From: Hondaea fermentalgiana
Lineage: Eukaryota; Sar; Bigyra; Thraustochytrida; Thraustochytriidae
NCBI GenBank assembly: GCA_014084085.1
Contig: NPFB01000078.1
Location: 40,343 to 104,342, forward strand
Direction: 5' to 3'
DNA: 64,000 nucleotides
Shown here piece after piece: positions 57,659 through 64,000 of the stretch; within the stretch, counting starts at the first letter, position 1, and every line of letters begins with the position of its first letter. Below the pieces are notes generated by a model. It saw nothing but the letters and a program-made list of their open reading frames with translations. It searched no databases and was not told the origin of the DNA. A program made the position numbers and the translations under genes.

Positions 57659-59776
57659 ATGGTGTCGCGGCGTGCCGCGGCGCCCGGCGTGGCCATTGTG
57701 CTTGTTGCTTTTGCGACGCTGACCGAATTGTCTCACGTAGCAAGTGCACAGGACACAGGGCCATGCCCGAACGGGTGCTCTGGTCATGGCCTTTGTCATC
57801 TGACGGAATGCACATGCTTTGATGGCTGGATTGGAGGCGATTGCTCGCTGCGCCAGTGCCCCTTTGACGTTGCGTGGAATGACGTGGCGACTGGAGAGGA
57901 TGAGGCGCACAACATTGCCGAGTGCTCGAATCGAGGTTCTTGCGATCGCGAAACGGGCCAATGCGTGTGCGACGTTGGTTTCCACGGTCGTGCGTGCCAA
58001 ATGAGCACATGTCCGAACGACTGCTGGGGCCGAGGCCGCTGCGTGGATATCCGCTACAACGCCTTGTACAAAGATCCAGGCACGGGAACTGTTTACCCAT
58101 ACGATTCGGTATGGGATTCGGAAAAGGTATATGGCTGCATGTGCGACCAGGGCTTCACGGGCTATGACTGCTCGCTGCGCGAATGCCCTCGCGGTGATGA
58201 TCCAATGACGACGGGTCAGCTCGACGAGGTGCAGGTTTTTCGTTGCAAGGGCACTTCTGGATTTTTCACGCTCACGTTTAGCGGCTTCACGAGTGAGCCA
58301 ATTCCGGTTACCACGGTGCTTGCCGACTTCGAAACCATCCTCGAAGCCGTTCCTGGAGTGGGAGACGTCACCGTGACCTTTTCCGTTACGGGTTCACAGA
58401 TTTGCCACGACAGCAGCACGAACCAAATTGTGACAGTCACCTTCAATGAGCGTTTTGGCGACGTTCCCAATTTAATCTCGCAATCCACCACAATCGAAGA
58501 CTGCATGGATGCGACCGCAAGCCAATACGACATGTGCGGAGGAACCGGTCTGTCATTTGCTCACGACGGTCTCTTGATAGATAGCGCGGCATCTAGGACA
58601 GGCACGAAAGAAGATGGATACTGTTCTCGACGAGGCGCATGCGACCTAAGCACCGGAATCTGCACGTGCTACACCAACTTTGTGACCAGTGATGGCCGCG
58701 GCAACGAGGGAGACCGCGGTGATTGTGGCTATGAGTCCGCCGAAGTCCAGGCGTGCCCCGGTCTGATTGCCTGCAGTGGTCACGGCACTTGCTCGCAGTC
58801 GCCCGAGTTTCGCTGCACATGCTCTTTGGGTTGGGACTCTGGAGACTGCTCAGTCCGCACGTGCGCCAAGGGCAAAAGCTGGTTCGACCACCCGGTGTCA
58901 GCGAACCGTGCGCATCAGTTGCAAGAGTGCAGCAACATGGGCATTTGTGACCGTGTCACCGGCGTATGCGTTTGTCACACGGGCTTTACTGGCGCGGCAT
59001 GCGACCAAATGCAGTGTCCAGGGTCTCCGACAGAGTGCTCAGGGAACGGCCAGTGTTTGTTCATGTCTCAACTTGCCAACAAGGCGACCGACAATGGCGA
59101 TTTGGCGGCTACAACTTATGGACAGACACCCAACGATCCTTACCGGTGGGACTATGACATGATTAAGGGCTGCCTCTGCGACGAAGGCTACGAGGGCCAC
59201 GACTGCTCATTGATGAGCTGCCCCACGGGAGATGATCCCGAGACTTTGGGCCAAGATTTCGAGACCCAGGTGCTTCGGTGCCAAGCCAATGGCGGCAGCT
59301 TCCGCCTCTACTTTCGGCAGCACCAGACTGAGCTAATCCCACACAATGCGGATGAGGCAGCGCTTCGCGCAGCGCTCAGCGCCATCGACTCCATCACAGA
59401 TGTTGAGGTCACCTTTTCGTCGGGCACCTCATTCTGCACTGACGACGCGAGCAATGTGGCATCGATTGTCTTCACCCAAGAACTTGGCGATGTGCCTGAC
59501 CTGACTGCTTTCATCAGCTCTTTCGATGCGGATCTCGCGCATGGCACGAACCCAGAGATTGCGATTGCAACCAATGGCGCAAGCATTGATAGCGTGCAGA
59601 GTGTACGTGGCACCAAGGAAAATGTTGTCTGCTCTGCGCGGGGCGTGTGCAATCACGAGACCGGGACGTGTGAGTGTTTTCAAGGATTTGCTTCAAGCAA
59701 TGGAAATGGCAGTTCTGGAGACCGTGGCGACTGCGGCTGGAAGGTGCCATGGACAACGACGACCACCGAAGACTAG
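57659..59776 (+). CDS. Secreted EGF-module protein with duplicated architecture (mastigoneme/SIG1-like)
   Basis: A 705-residue secreted protein. The ATG at 57659 gives a clear signal peptide (VAIVLVAFATL, cleaved near ASAQ); the frame continues upstream without ATG. Two homologous units of about 330 residues follow (about 36-356 and 364-693). Each has three EGF-like Cys-rich modules (CSGHGLCHLTECTCFDGW and CSGHGTCSQSPEFRCTCSLGW), then a CPxGDDPxTxGQ motif (about 178 and 523), a beta-rich domain with VTFxxxxGDVPxL, and a closing EGF-like module ending GDRGDCG. This layout recalls heterokont mastigoneme and diatom SIG1-type proteins, which form or coat flagellar hairs. The C-terminus (WTTTTTED) lacks a membrane or GPI signal. 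Family assignment is from memory of motifs. Confidence 0.78.
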   Translation: MVSRRAAAPGVAIVLVAFATLTELSHVASAQDTGPCPNGCSGHGLCHLTECTCFDGWIGGDCSLRQCPFDVAWNDVATGEDEAHNIAECSNRGSCDRETGQCVCDVGFHGRACQMSTCPNDCWGRGRCVDIRYNALYKDPGTGTVYPYDSVWDSEKVYGCMCDQGFTGYDCSLRECPRGDDPMTTGQLDEVQVFRCKGTSGFFTLTFSGFTSEPIPVTTVLADFETILEAVPGVGDVTVTFSVTGSQICHDSSTNQIVTVTFNERFGDVPNLISQSTTIEDCMDATASQYDMCGGTGLSFAHDGLLIDSAASRTGTKEDGYCSRRGACDLSTGICTCYTNFVTSDGRGNEGDRGDCGYESAEVQACPGLIACSGHGTCSQSPEFRCTCSLGWDSGDCSVRTCAKGKSWFDHPVSANRAHQLQECSNMGICDRVTGVCVCHTGFTGAACDQMQCPGSPTECSGNGQCLFMSQLANKATDNGDLAATTYGQTPNDPYRWDYDMIKGCLCDEGYEGHDCSLMSCPTGDDPETLGQDFETQVLRCQANGGSFRLYFRQHQTELIPHNADEAALRAALSAIDSITDVEVTFSSGTSFCTDDASNVASIVFTQELGDVPDLTAFISSFDADLAHGTNPEIAIATNGASIDSVQSVRGTKENVVCSARGVCNHETGTCECFQGFASSNGNGSSGDRGDCGWKVPWTTTTTED

Positions 59777-60184
59777 AATGTGTACTGCGGGCTTCCAGTT
59801 CCGGGTGCTCTTATCAACAACCCATTTTTTTTTCCAGATCAACTTCCATGTAGGCCTATCTATGCCTGCCATCTCAAGCACCTAACCTGGTGTTCGTACG
59901 TTTTCGAGATTTTCGGTAATGATGGCACTTCCTCTGCGACGTAGGCTGGAGGTCCGTCTGTCCACATAAACGAAATTTGAATTGATACTTGCTATTCATT
60001 ACCAAATGCTACGAACAGTCCACAGGGGTGACCTCGTCAGAGCATCACGGGAGAGCAGTGAATAACGAGAAAGGAAAGAGAAAGGAGGAAAGTGTTAATC
60101 TTCACAATGTGCGACTCGCGCCGCTTGTCCGACGACAGGTGATAAAATAGAATGTCTGCACGACTTTTTTCTCTTTTTTTTTCA
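59777..60184. other. Convergent intergenic region
   Basis: AT-rich spacer of 408 bases holding two 3' UTRs. No gene or repeat recognised. Confidence 0.45.
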
Positions 60185-61651
60185 TCACGAAGACTTGGAC
60201 TTTCGACGTTTGGCAGCTTCTTTAGCGAGAACTCGCTTCGTATTGCCCCAATAGAGAAAAATTTGCGCCAAGAGAACGCCATTGACAACAGAAGAGAGAA
60301 CAAAGGCACCCAGAACGACCGGGTCATTGACCTCGGTGAGGGTGGTAAAAACGCGCGCGACAACCCCGAGAAAGACCATGAGTTGGGTGACGAAAGAGAG
60401 TGCGCCCGTGTGCTGATTGTTAAAGTTCTCGATGATTTGCGGAATTGTTCCCGAAAGGCTGATGACCGAGGAGAGCAGGGGAAGAGCCCAGAGCTTTTCT
60501 GGACGAGTGTTGAGTGTAAAACTGGCAACAGTTCCCACAAAGCCAAGAAAGCCGAGAGAAAGGGCTACCTGAGTAATGAGCGAGGTTTCGCCGTACGTCC
60601 ACATGAGGCCGACAATGATGAGCTCCTGAATGAGGACGGAAAGACTGTCGCCCCAGGATGTAAAGGGATGTTTGTTGGCGAGCGAGTAGGCAACAGTGAG
60701 CACGAGTGCCTGGATGGCCGTGTAAGATTTGACAGAGGAGAGACCCTTGACGGTCTTTGCGTCCATAATACTGGCGATCTGGGGCACTTTGACGCCAAAG
60801 CTTCCTGTGATGAGGACGGCACCAAGAACCTTGGAGACGATGACGGGGTCAGCATGAGCGGCGAGGAACTTGACCGAACGATCGATTGCGACAATGGTGA
60901 AAATGAGAAAGATCCAGAGCGCAATGGGCAGAGGCGTGTCGTCAATGTCCTCGCTGTTGCGTGGGCGGCGCTTGGACGAGCGAAAGCCATGTGTCCCTCG
61001 AAGACGTTCGAGGAGCGAGCCAGACTGCGGGACGCTTTCGTCGTCAGAATCGTCAAGTTCGCGCTGGAGAGCCCGAAGCTTGAGAAGACGGGATTGTCTT
61101 CGTTCTTCAGCCTCGACGTCAACGGCGCCGAGCTGGTTCTTGGACTTTTTGTTGTTTTTCAGGGCTCGGCGCGTCTCGCGTTCCATGTTGAGCTCCTTCT
61201 GGCGCTGGGCCTTTCGCCTGCTCTTGCCGCCTCCGTGACGCGCGGTCCCTTTGGCGTGCGCGCCGAGTGCCTCTGCGTCGTCCACGTTGTCTTCATCGAG
61301 GTGCTCGCTGTCAGAGTAGTGATCGTCGTTTTCGTCGTCGCCGTCGTCCTTGTCGGACAACTCGCTGTCCTCGTGAAGACCCCCGAGCTGCTGCTGCTGC
61401 TGCCGCTGGCTGCTGGATTTCTTCTTGTTCTTGCGGCCCTTCCCGCGGTTGTTGAGCGCGGGTTTCTTGCTGTACACGCCGAGCTGCGACCGCAGCATGG
61501 TGTTCTTTTCGGCCGCGCGCTCGGCCTTGACCGCGAGGTAGTCCTCGCGCTCGGCCTGCGACATGCCGGCCATCTCGCGCTCCTCGCGGGCGGCCTCGGC
61601 CGCGTCCAGCTGCGCGTCCTCGTCCTCAAAGCCCACCTCCTGCCCGCCCAT
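60185..61651 (-). CDS. MPDU1: MPDU1 (mannose-P-dolichol utilization) PQ-loop protein with long N-terminal extension
   Basis: A 488-residue protein. The C-terminal part (about 235-488) is MPDU1/Lec35, an ER membrane protein needed to use dolichol-phosphate sugars in N-glycan and GPI synthesis. Two PQ-loop motifs are seen: VKVPQIASIMDAKTVKGLS near 285 and SGTIPQIIENFNNQHTGALS near 405, in a bundle of seven or so helices, and a basic lysine-rich C-terminus (KRRKSKSS) typical of ER retention. The first 225 residues are charged: an acidic/Ala start, basic KGRKNKKK, poly-Gln, acidic DDGDDENDD and a Lys/Arg/Glu-rich helix. MPDU1 is normally about 250 residues. The ATG at 61651 is the first in frame. 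Confidence 0.85.
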   Translation of the reverse strand: MGGQEVGFEDEDAQLDAAEAAREEREMAGMSQAEREDYLAVKAERAAEKNTMLRSQLGVYSKKPALNNRGKGRKNKKKSSSQRQQQQQLGGLHEDSELSDKDDGDDENDDHYSDSEHLDEDNVDDAEALGAHAKGTARHGGGKSRRKAQRQKELNMERETRRALKNNKKSKNQLGAVDVEAEERRQSRLLKLRALQRELDDSDDESVPQSGSLLERLRGTHGFRSSKRRPRNSEDIDDTPLPIALWIFLIFTIVAIDRSVKFLAAHADPVIVSKVLGAVLITGSFGVKVPQIASIMDAKTVKGLSSVKSYTAIQALVLTVAYSLANKHPFTSWGDSLSVLIQELIIVGLMWTYGETSLITQVALSLGFLGFVGTVASFTLNTRPEKLWALPLLSSVISLSGTIPQIIENFNNQHTGALSFVTQLMVFLGVVARVFTTLTEVNDPVVLGAFVLSSVVNGVLLAQIFLYWGNTKRVLAKEAAKRRKSKSS

Positions 61652-62539
61652 CCTGCGCGCGCGCGCGCGCGCCACTCCGCTCCCCTCCGCTGCTCGAGAG
61701 CGAGGTCGCCGCGCGCGAGCGGGGTGCACGCGCTGGGGACGAGGGGGGGATCCGGCCGCGCACGTGCGCGCCGCGCGGCCGCGCGACTCGCGCGACTGGC
61801 GACTCGCCGGGCGGCGCCGCGTCCCACGCGAGCTGCGCTCTGCACGGGCGGACGGCCGGCACGGGCGCCGCGTCTCACGCGGGATCTGCGTTTGTTTCCT
61901 TTGCTTCGCTTGGACGCGGCGAAGTGCGCTCGGTAGGTACTAGAACTAGGCTGCTGTGCTACTGTGGCTGCCTTCTCTTCCTTACTATCGCGAGTGCATG
62001 TTTTTCAGCACCCACGTCATTCGGCGTCGGCTTGGCTTTGGCGCGTGAACTTTATGGGGGCCTGCAGGGTCTGACATGTGAGTGTCTTCGTTGCGGTGGC
62101 ACGAAGAAGGTAGTTCGAAGAAAGTGCTCGTATGGAGGGAGATGAGCGAAGTTGAGGGACGAAAGAGAGAGTAGAAGACGAGTATTTTTGTCAAGTTCAA
62201 GTTGCATTTTCGTGGATGAAGTTTTGCAATGAAATCGATCAGCCTGGGACTGCAGAGAAGTCTGAAAAGAACTTCTTTTTGGAACAAGAGCAAAACAAAA
62301 AACCGTAAACGACCCAGACACTTCAAGGCGCGAGGAGCGATTGGTCATCAGCTTGCAAAAGCAAAAGGATTTTGCTTTCCATATTCTTCTCGAGCATTCA
62401 GACTCCAAAAGAGAAAAAGTAAGGGATAGATGAGAACAACAAGTTACTTTACCTTGAGCGAGGTAAACTCTTTAGCGGACCAGACACCACGAGGTGTGGT
62501 GCGTCTGATCAGCTTGCAAAAAGGCTTTGCTTCCAGTTT
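61652..62539. other. Intergenic region
   Basis: An 888-base spacer between two minus-strand genes. The first 270 bases are extremely GC-rich (leader and promoter of the MPDU1 gene); the remainder is AT-richer 3' UTR. No gene recognised. Confidence 0.45.
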
Positions 62540-63640
62540 TTAGAAGATGCCAAACTGCTTCTTGAGCCGAATACGTTTCCAAGAAGGAAGCTCAGCAAAC
62601 TCGGACTTGCGCATGCCAAAGGCAGCCTTGAAAGACTTGGACGTGATGTAGAGTTCGAGCGAGGACGGATTCATATTGTCGTCGAACTCACCGAGAGACT
62701 TCATCTTCTTAATCTCCTCCAAGGTGTACGGGATTTGCTCCGGGTCATCCTCCTCGTCGTCGCTGCTTTCCTCTTGCACCTCTTCCTCTTGCACCTCTTC
62801 CTCTTCCTCTTCCTCCTCCTCTTCCTCTTCCTCAATGGCAGCCTCCTTGACGGATTTGCGCGAGGACTTGCGCGAGGACTTGCGCGAGGACTTGCGCGAG
62901 GATCGGGACGATCGAGAGGAGGTGCGGGAGCTGCGCGAGCGGCGCGAGGAAGACTCATTCTCGCCCTCGTCGCTCTCCTCGTCTTTGTCGCTTTCGTCAT
63001 CGCCCTCGACGTCCAGCTCTTCCATAGACTTTGACATGAAGGAAGGAACGCGACCTTCCTTTGAAAGGCCGGGAAGAGCGACGGGATTACGCACGGAGAT
63101 GCGGGCGAGCAACGAGTAGGCGCCGGCGGTCTCGGCCTCGTCCTGCTCCTTGCGCGCAATCTCTGCTTCGGTGAGTGGGGCCTCGATGGCCTTCATTTTA
63201 GAGTACTCCTCATAGGAGAGCTCCGAGGAGGAAGAGACGTTGTATTCCTCAATGGATGCGCCCAGATCAGAAAGAGTATCTTTAACGCCCGAGATGGAGC
63301 TCGCGTAAAGCATTTTGGTGCGGGTCTTGGCTCCTTCGGGGATGTACTTGATGAGAAGGCAATCGTCATTATCGCGGAAGAGCACGAAGACGCAAGGGTT
63401 CTCGTCGTCAACCTTGCGCGAGAGCTGATTAAGCTTTTCGGTCCACTCAAGATCGGCGCTGGAGCGAAAGAGCTTCTTCCCCGTGAGCTTTTCGCCATCG
63501 ATCTCCACCTTGACGCACCCCAGGTCCGCGGCGGCCTCCTCGAGCAGCCGCATGAGCGAAGACGAGACCTTGATGTTGCTGCTCGCATTTCTGCCGACAT
63601 TCTGCATGCCGGGCAGCGCTCTGCCCACGCTCATGTTCAT
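62540..63640 (-). CDS. ADF-H (twinfilin-like) plus villin headpiece actin-binding protein
   Basis: A 366-residue protein with two different actin-binding domains. Residues about 28-165 form an ADF-homology domain of twinfilin type (PCVFVLFRDNDDCLLIKYIPEG, KMLYASS, ELSYEEYSKM, then APLTEAE). A linker follows with SRKSSRK repeats (about 235-265) and a long poly-Glu tract (about 270-290). The last 48 residues are a villin headpiece: ELYITSKSFKAAFGM, then FAELPSWKRIRLKKQFGIF, with the conserved LPxWKxxxLKKxxGxF core and a terminal Phe. ADF-H binds monomeric actin or filament sides; the headpiece binds F-actin. The combination could crosslink or sever and tether filaments. Twinfilin normally has two ADF-H domains and no headpiece. 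Start at the first ATG. Confidence 0.87.
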   Translation of the reverse strand: MNMSVGRALPGMQNVGRNASSNIKVSSSLMRLLEEAAADLGCVKVEIDGEKLTGKKLFRSSADLEWTEKLNQLSRKVDDENPCVFVLFRDNDDCLLIKYIPEGAKTRTKMLYASSISGVKDTLSDLGASIEEYNVSSSSELSYEEYSKMKAIEAPLTEAEIARKEQDEAETAGAYSLLARISVRNPVALPGLSKEGRVPSFMSKSMEELDVEGDDESDKDEESDEGENESSSRRSRSSRTSSRSSRSSRKSSRKSSRKSSRKSVKEAAIEEEEEEEEEEEEEVQEEEVQEESSDDEEDDPEQIPYTLEEIKKMKSLGEFDDNMNPSSLELYITSKSFKAAFGMRKSEFAELPSWKRIRLKKQFGIF

Positions 63641-64000
63641 CTTTCCTGCTTGACCTCTTTACTCACCAGCCGTCTGGCCGGCTCGGCCTTTCGCCCTGGG
63701 TGCGCGCGCCGCGAGGCTCGTTTGCTCGAGCCTGGTCCCGGGCGGTGGTATATGTATGTATTCTGAGCCGCGAGTCGCTGGCCCGCGCTCGCTCGACCCT
63801 TGGCTTCGCCGCGCGCTGCGTCACGCTGCCTTGCCTTGCCTTGCCGAGCGTGCGATCAGCGGAGCGAGCGAGCGAGCGAGCGAGCGAGCGTGCCGGCGCC
63901 TCGGGAGTCTGCTGCGCGTGTGTCTTGTGTCTTGCGTGCTCGGGTTGGGGCCGATGCCGGTCGCGCGCGCGCCTCCCTCGCCCGCGGTCTCCGCTGCGCG
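63641..64000. other. Upstream region with CCTTG and GCGA repeats
   Basis: Promoter side of the actin-binding protein gene. It contains CCTTG repeats (about 63830-63845) and a GCGA array (63861-63890). A TATA-like ACATATA (minus strand) occurs near 63750, about 110 bases before the ATG. Confidence 0.45.
63861..63890. repeat. GCGA tetranucleotide microsatellite
   Basis: About seven copies of GCGA (GAGC) close to the window edge. Confidence 0.9.

Noticed and set aside
60152..61936. A 594-codon plus-strand frame opposite MPDU1
   Set aside because: Antisense shadow. The minus-strand frame carries both PQ-loop motifs.

Overview
The window is nuclear DNA from an intron-poor, GC-rich single-celled eukaryote. 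It carries a cohesin SMC subunit, a U3 snoRNP subunit, mitochondrial and ER carriers, and long uninterrupted reading frames on both strands. Spacers are short and full of tetra- and pentanucleotide repeats. My best guess is a stramenopile of the thraustochytrid (labyrinthulomycete) type. This is inferred from intron-poor compact genes and from a secreted EGF-module protein that resembles heterokont flagellar-hair (mastigoneme) proteins. No sequence search was possible. Two 100-base runs of N mark assembly gaps.

Layout. 0.3-1.3 kb: a mitochondrial 2-oxoglutarate/malate-type carrier (-). 1.3-4.8 kb: a gene-poor, repeat-rich stretch with one gap. 4.8-9.9 kb: a fused double LtrA-family membrane protein and a sterol-desaturase-superfamily oxidase (both +). 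10.2-16.7 kb: three tandem paralogous multi-pass membrane proteins of a family I do not recognise (-), the third split by a frameshift. 17.5-22.5 kb: an EF-hand-like acidic protein that crosses the second gap, and a methyltransferase-TPR protein with a putative myristoyl signal. 22.9-27.9 kb: PPP4R2-like protein, a large unknown coiled-coil protein and a glutathione transferase (all -). 29.2-35.5 kb: an unknown 808-aa protein, an amidohydrolase and a two-TM protein (+). 35.8-41.4 kb: a divergent pair, a small type I membrane protein (-) and cohesin SMC1 (+). 41.9-51.9 kb: a Sel1-repeat protein (+) whose 3' end overlaps that of a giant EF-hand/EMAP-like WD40 protein (-). 52.7-56.6 kb: a DOT1-like methyltransferase with one clear intron (+), convergent with PWP2 (-). 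57.6-63.6 kb: the secreted EGF-module protein (+), an MPDU1 orthologue with a long N-terminal extension (-), and a twinfilin-type ADF-H plus villin-headpiece protein (-).

The genes do not form one pathway. They are a typical eukaryotic mix of housekeeping genes (SMC1, PWP2, PPP4R2, MPDU1, carrier, GST) and lineage-specific genes. The features most worth following are the tandem membrane-protein family, the ADF-H/headpiece fusion, the double LtrA protein, the duplicated EGF-module protein and the triple-module EMAP protein. I found no mobile element, CRISPR array, rRNA or convincing tRNA.
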